Translations under genes and position numbers: made by a program
The notes under the pieces: generated by a model
Told to the model about the DNA's origin: nothing
The model's database searches: none
Seen by the model: only the letters and a program-made list of their open reading frames with translations
NCBI GenBank assembly: GCA_047495785.1
Contig: JBLDXI010000021.1
Coordinates: 2,480,001 to 2,544,000 of the forward strand
Reading direction: 5' to 3'
DNA: 64,000 bases
From: Lepidodermella squamata
Taxonomy: Eukaryota; Gastrotricha
Shown: one piece after another, positions 34,947 through 46,856 of the stretch
How positions within the stretch are numbered: the stretch's first letter is position 1
How the letters are laid out: the number at the start of each line of letters is the position of its first letter

Positions 34947-35749
34947 GTTAGTAGTAAAACGCCCAAGAAAACATAACACGCCAATTAAAAACATTACATA
35001 ATATCGTAAGCTATGCAAAAGCAGCATCGGATGCATGTAGAAGCACACGGCTGGTGATTTCAAGCGGGATCATTTGTTAGCTATTATGATGATTGAAAGT
35101 TTGTTCAATAGAGTTCTTTCAACTGTAACAGAATTGAAAAATGCGGCTAAACACATGATTTTTTAATGACACGCAAGCGCTTTGTCATTGTGAATACAGA
35201 ATAATATGATATCGCACGAGTCGGCATCTCACAAACTGCACTGATGAGCACACTTGGGCGTTAAACGAGAAGAACTTGAAGAAAACGTTCGAAGACAAGA
35301 TACATGCACACCAGGCTTGTTTGTTTTTCCCCAGACGACAGCGACAAATTAAAAATCAAATTAAATAGTGCACAACCCCATGGCGAGACGATTTCGAGTC
35401 ATAGCTCGCTATTTTAGGCCCAATAAACTACAATAAAATACACGGAGCATGCATGCAGTTTACTCACACGACGATGCTGTAGTTCGACCTGATCAATCAA
35501 GAGTTGTTTATAGCAATGGCGAATCATCCTCCACTTGTCAATAAGATACTTTGTTATTTCTTCAGCTTGCGACGGCGACATACAAATGATAATTCGTAGT
35601 ATGAATACGTGTTATAAACTCTTCAATCTTTAGCTCGGTATATAGAAACTGCGTCGAGTTGTTTAGAATAGTTTCGGAAATTACAATTAAGTTGCAATAA
35701 TATTAAATAATCATATAATAATAGATTTAGTCAGTTCGTTCTTGCTAGC
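34947..35749. other. Unique spacer, probable clathrin 3'UTR
   Basis: AT-rich sequence between the array and the clathrin stop codon, with no supported gene. Confidence 0.5.
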
Positions 35750-38700
35750 TCAGCCGTACAGCATTCCGCTTCCTCCGCCAGGATACATTTGGGCGCCGGG
35801 TTGCGGCATGTAACCGACAGGCGCGCCGCCCATCGGAGGAACGTAGCCGGCGTAGCCCGGAGGCGCCGTCAGCATCAGAGGTGCCTGGTCGAACAGTGGC
35901 GCTTGGTTCGGTTGGGCAGCGGCTTTCTGCTCTTCCTCAGAACGCGTCGACTCAGCCTGTTCAAGCCGATCGAGGCGGGTCTGGAAGTCGCGCATGACCT
36001 AAATGAAAAATAATAACTTAATGTTGTACAAAGCCCGTTTCATTCCCATGCAATCTTACCTGGATCATGTAGGGCATGGCGAAGTCTGTGAGTTGATTCT
36101 TCCATGCCAGTTCAAGGATGACGTCTGGGCGTAGCAGGTCATAGCACGCGTACAGGCAAGCTGAGAAGCAGGCAGTGTTCTTCTCCGCGACGAAATAGGC
36201 CAAAAGCTCTTCAGCGAGTTCCGCCTGCCGCGATTCGGCGGCATAGACCATGGCGTCCTTGAACAGGCGATCCTTCTTGCAAAGGTCGACCGCCAGCTTC
36301 CAGCGGTTGTTGCTCCGGTACAGGTAGGCAGCGATGCGGCGGAATTCAACGAGTTCGTGCTTTTCCAGGCGCTGCGCCAGCGAAATGGTGTCGAAGTTGT
36401 CAAAGGCATCGATGGAGGCGCGCAGACCAGCGTGGTCCTCCTCCTCGATCAGCAAGTTGTTCAGCGCTTCGTTGACCGCCTTCACGTTCAAGTTCTGGAC
36501 CTGGCGCAGGTACGGCTTCGTCATAGCAACGCGACCGGCCTTCGCTAGTTGCGCCACGGTGCGAGTATGGTCGAGGCGGGGGATGAGCACGGTGAGCAGG
36601 TCGTTCAGCAACATCGGCTTGAAATCCAGGTAGAATTGGATAGCCTTGTAGTAGAGCTCGATGTTAGCGACCTTCGTGACGAGGTCCTTGAAGTGGTTCT
36701 CTTTCCACGCCTCGGACGGGTGCTGAATCATAGTCTGCACGGCATTATCGTACTCCTCGTATTTGTCGTAAAGGAAAACGAGTTCGGCCCAGAGGTGGGC
36801 TTGCTCGGCGGCGCGCAGCACCTTTGGAATGTTGACACGGGACCAGAAAAGCTCGAGGTGCTCGCGCATCTTCTCAGGCTTGTACTTCGAATACAGAATC
36901 GCCAGTTCAGTGAACATGCCCATGTGAGCGCGTTCGAGGCCGAGGGCAGCCTCGAGCAATGCGATCAACTCGTCGAAATGGCCACGGTCCTGGTAGAAAT
37001 TGATCAGCTCCTCCAACTCGTCAGCGTGAACGACGATATGGAGACCGCAGATTTGCGCCAGGCGGAACTCTTCATGCTCGACGCAGGCAAAGCAAACCTC
37101 TTTCCACGTGCGGGTGGCATTAGCCTTGCGAGCAGCATCAACTGCGGCCTGGTACTGGCCGAGGTAGACGAGCGTGATGGCGAGACGGGCAAAGTTCGAC
37201 ACTGAGTTGTACAAAATCTTGGCGGGTTCGTACATAGTCGCGGTGAAACAGCGATCGGCGACAGCGGTGATGTTGGCATGGTTCGGGCCAGCAATGAACT
37301 CCTCGAGGTCGGCGAGGCGCCCCGTCTTGGCGTAAGCAAAAACGAGCTCCGAGTCGATGAAAGTCTCGCGAGCCTTCTTGCGCGCCATTTGCAGGTACTT
37401 GACCAAATCCTCGTAGTTGCCAGACTCGGAGGCAGCGGCGACAACCTCTTGGTAGGCAGTTGGATCAACAGCCTTGATGAACGAGTCGATAGCTTCGCGG
37501 ACCATGCCTTGCTTCAACTGGGCACGACCGAGCAGGGACCAAACTGCGGCCTCGTTGCAACGCTCGGCAAATTCGTAGGCACGATCGAGGTTTTGGATTT
37601 GCTCGATGAGCACCTGAATAGCCGATGTGTTGACTTCGAATTTTTTGAAAATGGCGAAAGCCTCTTCGTGGAGACCGTTCGAAATGGCAATGTTTGCGAT
37701 GTCAGGCGCGTCGTAGTTATCCAAGCGAGTAATGTATTCCATAACTCGAGTACGATCAGCCTTGATTGCGGTCAAAATAAGCAAGTTCTGCAGGTTGCGG
37801 TGGTCGGAGAACATCGAATTGTCGAGAACGATCTTTTCCAGCAATTCAATGAGTTCGTTAGGCAGGTCAGCCGTCATGAAAGCCTTGACAGCGCATGAAA
37901 TCTCCTCCGGGTCTTGCGTCTCCGACAAGGCAGTCTGGACGACCTGGTCGATGAGTTGGCGGCGGAATTCGTTTTCGACGCGCAGGACGAACGCCCACAT
38001 TTCAGGGCTCTTCCGACGCACCAAGTAACGAGCTTCGGTTTTGAACAAGCTGTTAGTGTTGCAAACTTCAATGAGCTCCTGGTCGCATTTTCCACGCTCG
38101 TATGCAACGCAAGCCAAGTGAGGGTCACGCTTTTCGCAGTACTTGCCGACAACGCGCGAGTCGTAGTACTGGTTTTCCTTCAAGAAACGTTCGGGATTAT
38201 TGTTCGAGTCAATGTAGATCTTGGCCAAGGCGTTGTGGACGCCTGGTTCGACAGCTCCTTCGTGGATGCGCATTTCCAGCCATGGCAGCAGCAATTTCAA
38301 ACGGTTGCGCTTCTCACACTCGGCGACAAGGTCGTCGGTCGAGAATTGGCCGCGCACCAGCATGATCAACTGCTTGATGATGTCCTCGCCACAGTCGACA
38401 TCGAGGAGGCCACCGACGACGGCAGGCAAACGCGAAGGGTTCACCTTCTGCACGTAAATCTCAATGTACTTCTGCAGACCGTTACGGAACAAATACAGCA
38501 CCAAATCGTGAACGTAGTCGAAGCGGTCGCAAACAATGATCAGCGGCAATTGATCAGTCAGCTTTGCTTCCTTCAAGAAGTTCTTGACTCGTTCAGGGTC
38601 GTATCGCTCCGACTCGCGGCAAATACGCTCGACTTCCTTCATCTGGCCTGTTCGGCACGCGGCTTGGATGTACTTGAAATGCACTTCAGAATCTTGGCTG

Positions 38701-41108
38701 AAGTTGACAATTGCGCCGAGAAACAAGTATAGACCTTCGTAGCACTTGAACGACTCGAACATGTCGACTAGGGCTTGTGTAGTCAACTGCTCGTGGTACT
38801 TGGTCGCGATCTGAACGACTGCTTGCAAGTTCTGTCGGATGTTGGCTTGCAACATAGCCTTCAAGCATTCCATCGAATCGTCGACACTAAGGGTTGAGAA
38901 ATACTTGACGAGCCACTCGATTTGGAAGAGAGGCGCGTGCACCAACGCCCGCTTGATGTCGTACAAGTCCGTGTAGTGTTCCAGAGCACGTTGGTATAGA
39001 CCAGCCTTTTCGCAGAGCTGAGCGATGAAGGCACGATCGTAGTTGGTGAACATGTTCCGAGCAAAGATGGCTTCAGCGACTTGAGGAGCGTGAATCAGGT
39101 TCATCTCAAGCAAGCGAGTCTGCAAGTGGCCCTCAGTCGGACGGTTGTTTTGCAGTGCCTCGAGCAAAAACGCGGTGCATTGGGGAACCAGAGTCAACTC
39201 CATGAAGGCATCCACGACCTGATTGATGTCAGCTAGCGGCTCAGGCAGGTCCGAGGCGACTAAGCGTTGGGCGAATTGAACACCTTGATCCGGGCTTATG
39301 CGCAGGAGCGAACGCAAAAGGTACAAATAATCCGGGCGATATCCAACCTTAATTTCAAAAACGGATTAATGTCAAAATATAACAAGGCAAACGGGAAATA
39401 CAAACCTTTTGCGAGTACATGATGATTTTGTCGAATTGTCCCGTTTCAGCAAAGCATTGAATGACCTTGGCCGGAGCCTGGGCGCGCAAGTACACAGAAA
39501 GGGCAAGAACAGCATCGAAGCCCTTGACTAGATCACCCAGTTCCTCTGAACATTCCAGCTTATCTTCCTTCAACCACTTTTCAAGTAGTTGTTTGCGTCC
39601 TTGCTGAAGAGCTGGTCGACACAGTTCGATGGATTCCCATTTGTTCAGTTTTCCGCTTTCCAACAGCAGACCGAAGTAGTTCAACAACGGGGTCGCCTGG
39701 CCTGGCTGAGTCGGCGCTTGTTGGAAGCGCTGGATGGTCTGTGGATTTCGAAGGATTCCACGAGGAGCAGTAGCTGCGACCTTTGCAGCCTCTTGATAAT
39801 TACCGGCGTTGAAAAGATCGTTGAAGCGGCGAACGAAAAGGTCATCAGCGCCCGGCAGATTGTTACGTGCCGCAAAGCGGAACGCAAGCTCAGGTTGATT
39901 TAGATTAGTTGTCAGATATGGGACAATGCTATCGTCATCAACACTAACTGACAGAACCTGGCCTTTGCGGTTGATACCGATGATGCCACCAGATGCTTCG
40001 TGGGGGCTTGTGACAAAGATAGTGTCAGCGCTAATGCGATTAGTGTACAGGCAGGTGGCTGATTCAACGTCATACAAGTGAACATATCCGTATTTGGTGA
40101 TCATGAAAATCACTCCGTGTTTCGGGCCGAATTGCATGGCCACAGGGAAGTCGTTGGTTGACTCCGGGGGAAAGAAGACGTCCACAGCCTTTTTGGAATA
40201 AGGCTGATTTCCTTGAGGAGGAGTTCCTACTTCGATAATATGCAACTTCCCGGCGCCCTGGGCATTACGCACGGCAAATGTGAACAACGTTGAGGCTTGT
40301 GGATTGCCTTCAATACGGAATTGAGCGAACGCTGCAGCATGGCCTTCGATAGGTTGCGATACCTTTCTCTCCACTGAGTACAACTGCATACTTCCAACGA
40401 CTCGGTTTTGTGGAGCTTGGATACCTTGAATAAGGATGCTAAGTTAATAAGCTAATTGATCTTTTAAAGTTTCTTACCGATCAATAAAAGCCATTGCTGA
40501 CGAATGTCTGTCCGATAATTAATGATTTGGCAGCCATTAAGGCTGGTATGCCGATCAAACATTTTCACAGGTGCCGAATCTCCCTCAAGAGACCAGTGAT
40601 ACACGGCGGTTTCAGTTACCATGCCGATGGTGTTATTAGAAATCCACTTCCAGAAGACAACATCCTCGACCATTGTATGACCCTTGAGTTTGCTTTTCTG
40701 TTCGATGTTAAAAATTTGCAAAGTTTTTCCGGCTGGAAAGTAAACGCGACATGATAGAACATGAATAAATGCCTGCTTGGGAAACTTACCATCTCCAGCG
40801 CCCTTCAGAGCGATGATTTTGTTTACAGGATTCATGATTGCAGAATCTGCGGTTATCGGCCTTCGCACGGGATTTGCCGGGTCAGCGAGGTCAACAATGA
40901 CAACCATGCTTGTGTCGCCAGCTTTTTCGCGAACACAAATGAATTTGTCGGACTCCATGGTGACAGTAGCAAATCCGATATTGGCTGCATTGACCCCGAC
41001 ATTTTGAAGCTATAAATATCAGGATGACATTAGCTTAATAACATTGATAGAACTTAGCTCCCTTACCTGTAAGTGCTCTTGAAATTTGATTGGTAATGGT
41101 TGTGACAT
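35750..41108 (-). CDS. CLTC: Clathrin heavy chain
   Basis: Seven exons, about 1,690 residues, nearly colinear with human CLTC (1,675). It starts [20 protein letters not shown], the standard clathrin beginning. The N-terminal beta-propeller includes [28 protein letters not shown] and [11 protein letters not shown]. The leg repeats include [52 protein letters not shown] and [15 protein letters not shown], and the C-terminal part includes [11 protein letters not shown]-type [18 protein letters not shown]. The last exon is Pro/Gly-rich and keeps PLMLTAPPG, equivalent to the QLMLT motif that recruits Hsc70 for uncoating. A four-residue insert (GAGD) sits at the exon junction at about 40789. Clathrin forms triskelia on endocytic and Golgi vesicles. 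RPLP1 lies just upstream on the same strand. Confidence 0.98.
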
Positions 41109-41267
41109 AGTATGACAAAGTTAAAATACAATGTAAAAGCACGAACTATGGAAATCGACAAATAAAATTAGGCTTATTAAATTGTAGCGTCATTTTTATT
41201 TCGACTGTCCAAAACTAGCGGGCACGCATCACATCTCACTTTCTGAACTGCAAAATATTTATAGAAG
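41109..41267 (-). promoter_or_regulatory. Gap RPLP1-clathrin: poly(A) signal then acceptor-like site
   Basis: On the minus strand AATAAA (41195-41200) ends RPLP1; about 50 bases on, TTTGTCGATTTCCATAG forms a good acceptor-like sequence some 40 bases before the clathrin ATG. There is little room for a separate promoter, which fits operon processing by trans-splicing, though leader use is not shown. Confidence 0.45.
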
Positions 41268-41609
41268 TTAATCGAACAAAGACAACGACATTTCCTCTTC
41301 TTCTTCAGGTTCCGGTTCCTTCTTCTTTTCCTCCTTCTTGGCCGGGGCCGCGGCAGCAGGAGCAGCACCCTTGCCGGCCGCGGGAGCAGCAGCAGCGGGC
41401 GCTCCAACACCACTGGACAAATTAGCAATCAAGTCCTTGACGTTGACTGAAGAAAGAGCCTTGGCGAAGAGAACGGGCCAGAAAGGCTCAACGTTCACAA
41501 CGTTAGCGGCCTTCAGAATAGTGTTCAGCTTCTCTGAGGTGATGCTAACGCCATCGTCAGCCAGGATCAAAGCAGCATAGATGCAAGCAGATTCGTCAAG
41601 AGCGGCCAT
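41268..41609 (-). CDS. RPLP1: 60S acidic ribosomal protein P1
   Basis: Single exon, 113 residues. The start [24 protein letters not shown], then [18 protein letters not shown], is the P1 dimerisation domain. An Ala/Pro/Gly hinge and a Lys/Glu-rich segment follow. P1 pairs with P2 on uL10 to form the ribosomal stalk that recruits elongation factors. The C-terminus reads [12 protein letters not shown] instead of the near-universal SDDDMGFGLFD. The LFD end, which contacts elongation factors and ribosome-inactivating proteins, is kept, but Gly-Phe-Gly is replaced by Ser-Leu-Ser. Confidence 0.97.
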   Translation of the reverse strand: MAALDESACIYAALILADDGVSITSEKLNTILKAANVVNVEPFWPVLFAKALSSVNVKDLIANLSSGVGAPAAAAPAAGKGAAPAAAAPAKKEEKKKEPEPEEEEEMSLSLFD

Positions 41610-42909
41610 TGTTCCTTATGGTATAAGGATGACTAAGTTCTCTAAAACGTAAAAATAAAATTCAAAGTGATGACTCAGACGACGCAAAAGGTATCATTAA
41701 CTGCATTCACTACATCGTACATCGCGAACTAAGATTACATAAAATAGTTCTCCGGAATAATGAAGTTCTCATAATGAGGTAAGCAAAAATAAAAGACGGT
41801 TTAGCGATTGGTGATGAAGCAATCAGCGAGAAGATGTGGGCGGGAGTTTGGGATTCGTAAGCTACCGGCAGCAAGATTCCGCGGGCTGATCCGCCGGCGC
41901 TAAAATTGCACACGCTACTCACACTTTTCACATTAATATGCAAAGAAAGAATTTAAAACCGTTTAAAAAGTGAAGATAATAAAATTTAAGACTGACGAAA
42001 AATTATTTATAAAAATGAGGAAAATCGAAGAATAAAGGGTAGGTCACCGTCAGCTGATTATGATGGAGATGAGACGAGATGGACAGATTGGCGATCGGAA
42101 CGTCTCGCTTCTCAGCTACTCAGCTATTTTTAGTTCAAGGTCCTTGGCTGATGCGAAGAGAATTTCAATGTCGAGTGTGCCACTCGGTATTCCGGGACAG
42201 CGTGTGTGAATAGTATTCAAGTTGAATAGTGTGTATCTGAATACTATTCATTCGAATTGTATGCACATTGAATACTATTCATGAATTCTATTCCATTTCG
42301 AAGTGCGTGCGAAAACGTGAATACTTATCAACATTGGTGCGCACACCACACTTGAATAGTATTCCAATTCGATTTTTGTACACCAAATTCGACTACCATA
42401 TACACTTTTGAGTGCTCTTGCACTAGTGGCACTGGTCAACTTTCGGGAAATCGCCAACTTGGCAGACTTTACGTTGTTTTCTCGAGTGTCGAGCTTCCGA
42501 CTTCCGACACAACAGACGTGGGCGGTGGGCGGCCATATTCGCTGACCACTACGCTGACCTTATGGTTAAGCATGTTGTTAGCGGCCGTGGTATATTTAGT
42601 GCCTACGCTACTCCTTTAGCCATTCGTTACGAAGTTCCAATAGTCATCGCCATCTTCCATCTTCTTCCACTAAGATTCTCCACCAATTCATCTTTTGTTA
42701 TGTAACGTTGCCCGACGTCAAAATCTAAAACGTTATTGGTAAAATTCAAAAATCAATCAATTCCTTGACCATTTTAATTAATTTGCTCACTCGAATTGAT
42801 GGCCCAAATCAGCAGTTTCTTGCTTAATTATAACCTGTCTTTTCCAATCTATTTAGACTGGTGAACAATAATTAATTAAAAGGCGATATATTTTGAAACT
42901 TAATGGCCA
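41610..42909. other. Intergenic region between divergent RPLP1 and HPF1
   Basis: No gene seen. It should contain both upstream regions. A cluster of near-palindromic 11-mers lies at 42208-42364. Confidence 0.5.
42208..42364. promoter_or_regulatory. Four near-palindromic GAATASTATTC words
   Basis: GAATAGTATTC starts at 42208 and 42354; its reverse complement GAATACTATTC starts at 42239 and 42270. The first three are exactly 31 bases apart, about three helical turns. Partial copies (GAATAGT, GAATACT) occur at 42224 and 42319. It could be a cluster of protein-binding sites or a small repeat. Confidence 0.45.
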
Positions 42910-44553
42910 ATGTTCTGCCGCCCTGTAAATTTGGTCAGAAATGTTACCGGCAGAATGCAGAACACAGGGCAAAGTTTAGCCATCCTTCGAGGAATGAAGT
43001 ATTTTAAATTATTTTAATTGGTGACAATGCATCCTCTATAAATATTTCAGCCTAATGACGGCAATGAAACGGAGAGTTTGATAACGAAGAACGGTGATTT
43101 CAACGGGATAGCTAAGCAAAGCAATACTGAATCGAAATGTAAAATTACGGACTTCTTCGGTTCGAAAGCACCCGTTGTAGCGACGGAAACATCAAATCAG
43201 CGTAAAAGAAAATTAGATTCTGACGATGTGGAAACGAAAGCTGCTGGAAATGACCGTGTCGAAAAGAATAATCAAAATTCCACCCATTCAATCAGCATAA
43301 CTAGCGATATGATGGATATCATCAAAAGCAAGTTCCATCTGAATTGCCCCGATGACTTTTTGGCGCTGTGGAAGTACTGCTTATCCCGCAACCCTGGTGC
43401 TCCATCTGGTATTTAATGCGCGGTGTTTGCTTTTAAAAAAAAATGAACTTTACTTTAACAGAAGCTCTCATCTCCTCTATGGGTGTGCAGCTTGTGGGGC
43501 CGTACGATATTATTACAAGTTTCAACAAGGCTAAATCTCTGAGTGATGCAGATTTCTTGCGTCATTGGCGCTTCTACTACGATCCACCGGAAATGGTTAC
43601 CATTATTTCTGCTGTGAAAACAACCACCGATTCAGGTTTAATAGCCACGTCAGATTCAGGATTTCACATCGGTTATTTCAGGTTAGTGGTGGCTTTTTTA
43701 TAGAGCTCTCCCGGGATAGTTGTTTCTATTGCCTATAGAGATGATCCCAAAGAGCAACCGTGCTTCTGTGTTTGGAACCACGCCAAGCGAGATGGAACTT
43801 TGATGGCTAAGGGCGATAACGTATTTGCTTCTTTGAAGTATGATTCGTTTAAGCCATTATTCGTCGTATTCAATTGGTGCTGATTCTTTTATGCAGATTA
43901 TATGGCGATGAGCTTATTCGACTGAGTAAAGACGATACAAGCCTGGTGAAGCTAATCCACGCGGAACAAGAGCAAATGAGGAAATTTTTAGCCGCAAACA
44001 AACTCAACTTCAGGTTTGATTACATTTCATAATTTATGGTTTAGTAACTCCGGCTTTCCCTAGCATGGATGCCGTTACCAAGTCGATGAGAGTTCGAGAC
44101 AAAAAAATAGTTGCCAAGACTTTTAATGGCGTTGGATTGGTAGTACCCGTGATTAACGACATTGGTTACCGACCTTTGCCCGAGAGTGCCCAGGGTTTGA
44201 GGAAAATCATGGCGAAAATAGTAGCAGCCAAGTCCCAGACCGAAAAGTTGAAGGCCTTCGAACCTTTACAAGAAATGGTCACTCTTTGTCAATTCGCCAA
44301 CGATGAGGGAGATTATGGCGAAGCAATTGAACTAGGTCTGCTTTTCACATTTCGGAAAGGCTGTTTTTACATATATGGTTTTTTAGGTTTGAACTTGTTC
44401 ACCTACGGAAATGAAGTCTTTCATTCAACCATCAAGCACTTGCTGACAACGGCGTATCGCCTCGGTGCTCGAGATGCTTTTGCAGACGTTATCGAGCAAC
44501 ACCTCGGTGACAGGAGGACCCCGGATAAAATTATTGATATGCTCAGTACCTGA
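42910..44553 (+). CDS. HPF1: Histone PARylation factor 1 (HPF1)
   Basis: Exons join to about 400 residues. Signatures include FHLNCPDDFLALWKYC, GVQLVGPYDII, HWRFYYDPPEM, FHIGYFRDDP, KGDNVFASLKLYGDEL, KTFNGVGLVVPV and QFANDEGDYGEAIELGL. The Glu in NDEGDYG corresponds to the HPF1 glutamate that completes the PARP1/2 active site and redirects ADP-ribosylation to serine, so the protein is probably active in DNA-break signalling. The N-terminal 100 residues are specific to this organism and hold a PIP-like ITDFFGSK segment (43144-43167). The start is uncertain: exon 43051 opens in phase 0, and a 15-base exon (42910-42924, MFCRP) with a GTAAAT donor supplies a fitting ATG. Confidence 0.93.
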
Positions 44554-45345
44554 CTCTTGGAGAGGGTGTTGTTTCAATTTCAATCGTTATGCATCTGAAT
44601 TTTCTGCTACTTGTTTTCAATCAATAAAAAATTGGTCGACTCACGGTTTTTATTTCAACTTCCTCACTTCAATACAATAAGAAATGTGATGGAATACTCC
44701 GAAACCGTGACGCGATGAGCAAGCGGATAAAATAAGGTCGTTGAATAATGCGCAATATAATAATTTTCAAACAATAGTACAACATGGTTAATAAAGAGAT
44801 CAGCTACAAGCAGATAAAAATTACATAATGAAAACAACTCAAGCAAACAAATATTTTAAACGCTGCGACAATTTACCTCATATCACAAAACGGTTGTTAA
44901 ACATGCCCGAACCTTGATCGGAATGACACAGAACAAGATAAACATGAGGGATAATTCAATCCAAACAATTTAACAATTTGATTGACATGGTCAAAAGGGA
45001 GCATCCACGAGAACTATTCAACTCATAAACATTAAGTACGAACATGAACACGAATCACGACAGGTTTCCTGCTAATTTTGGTAATAAATAAAACGAACTG
45101 CGGGGATGATAAAAATTTCGATGAAACAAGAGATTCGACATAATCAGCACCGCAAAATCGCGATGATTACAAACTCGCGACAATAATCGCCAGCTGTCGA
45201 CTTCTCGCTCAAGCACCTTAAATGAGGTTGATTGACTGGAATCGGCAGAAGTTTGTACCCATAGTTTTGTTACCATAGCTCAGCAGATCTTTCATAGGGC
45301 AGCACAGTTCATACAAAAGCGCCAGACAAGTGGAAACTGAAAGCT
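44554..45345. other. Convergent 3' ends of HPF1 and PTB gene
   Basis: Plus-strand AATAAA at 44623-44628 serves HPF1 (70 bases after its stop). A minus-strand AATAAA at 44649-44654 could end the PTB gene, giving it a 3'UTR of about 690 bases. No other gene seen. Confidence 0.45.
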
Positions 45346-46615
45346 TTACGAGGACGCTGTCTTCTTATGAGAGAAAAAATTGAACCAAGACGAGGAAGAT
45401 TTGTTCTCGTCATTTTGGCTTTTCTTTTTGTCGGATTTACCCTTGGTTTTCAGCTTTTTCTTTTGATTAGCAGACGAAGCAGGCGGCGACAACGACGAAG
45501 GCTCTTCTCTGGCTTGCACTTCGCTTGGAACATCGGGCGATGGAAGGCTTTTCGCTTGATTCGAGTTGCCGTCACAACCCGGTTTTGGTTGTGGGGGAAG
45601 AAAATCCACAACCGTTGCGTACTGAGTAAGGCCCTCCATGCGAATGAAATTGTCTGTAAGTGGGGCAGGAGAGCGACATCGCGCTCTCGCAGCATTTTTG
45701 TTGCTCTTAGTTATCATCGAAGAAGTTTTTGCCGTATTAGAGTTGATGTGGCTTCCTATCGTCGCCATCAACTCGGTATATATCGGTTCTTTAGCTTCTC
45801 GCCTAAGCGAGCCGTTGTTGGAGGGATCAACCTCATTGCCTGACAATTCCCTATCTAATTCAAGAGGACTGTTGTCCGCACCACTAGAATTGGCGTTGGC
45901 GTGAGACTTGCGCATTGAGGTACCTCGGGGTGGTACATGTGGCGCCATTCGCTTTTTCTGTATTTGGGAATAGATATGACCATCATCTTTAGTGCTGTTT
46001 TGATCTGGTAGCGTCGGGCCCATATCGTCATTCACGCCGTTTTCGCTCAGCACAGCTTTTCCTTTCGGCGAAGATAACGAAAGCACATCATGCTCACTAC
46101 CCGCGACGGCTCCATCAGCCACATTGAGTCGATCAGAGTCAGTACGCTGTTGGCGGGTTAATATATCCTCCGTTGTAGAGCGAAATAAATTGAACATTTG
46201 TTCAGCCTCTGAAGAATGAAACCGAAATTCGCCTTCGCCTGTCTCACAAGATCGCCCGGCTTTGAGAGCAGCAATAGAATAATTAAATAATGCCCATAAA
46301 TCATCTTAAATTATTTACCTTCGATTATGAAAACGTTAGTTCGCTTGCCATACCGACGAATGAAGCTAAGAATTTATATGTCGGTTAATATTATGAACGA
46401 AATGGAGAAAGTTTAAATTACTCGTAGCGCAAGTTGTAAACTTGACGCCAAGAAGCGATCTGATCTGCTGGCGATTTCTCCTTTAGAACCAGTCCCGAGT
46501 CGACGAAATGCAGGCGGTAACGATCAGAAACAGCCGTTTCCAGTTGGCATCTAATAGCCGCTGGAGTTGGCATAACTATGACATCGAACAGATTGCCCGA
46601 CGCTGCTGTCGGCAT
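45346..46615 (-). CDS. IRS-type PTB-domain adaptor (downstream paralog)
   Basis: Three exons, about 380 residues. An IRS/DOK-type phosphotyrosine-binding domain fills the N-terminus: FDVIVMPTPAAIRCQLE, YRLHFVDSGLVLKE, then RRYGKRTNVFIIEAGRSCETGEGEFRF, the classical RRYG and GRSCxTGEGEF signature. The rest is Ser/Asn-rich and disordered with candidate docking tyrosines (IYSQI, IYTEL, QYATVV) and a basic C-terminus ending SSWFNFFSHKKTASS. No PH domain is visible, unlike DOK or IRS proteins, so it may be an FRS2-like or stand-alone PTB adaptor acting under receptor tyrosine kinases. The ATG follows an acceptor-like TTTCTAG by about 9 bases, so an upstream exon or trans-splicing is possible. Confidence 0.78.
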
Positions 46616-46856
46616 GTAAAATCCTAGAAATAATCACTCTAAAGAAAAATGAAATGCAAGTTGAGATAGTGTGAGAAGAAAGAGCGATGAATCATCTGTT
46701 GAAATAAATTTGGATAAACATTCGTTTGTCGCGCAAGGCAACTGACTAGACAAAAGAGCGGCTCAACATAATCAATGATTAATGAAGCTGGAAGCAAGCA
46801 AATCGTCGAATAATTGCCACCATCGGAACCCGCCGATGCGGCACTAAGCATCGGAG

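Noticed and set aside
46616-46856. Single gene with two PTB domains instead of two genes
   Set aside because: The upstream copy has its own stop at 46857 after a complete tail and the downstream copy begins with a new ATG; fusion would need skipping the stop, though a shared 5' exon cannot be excluded.
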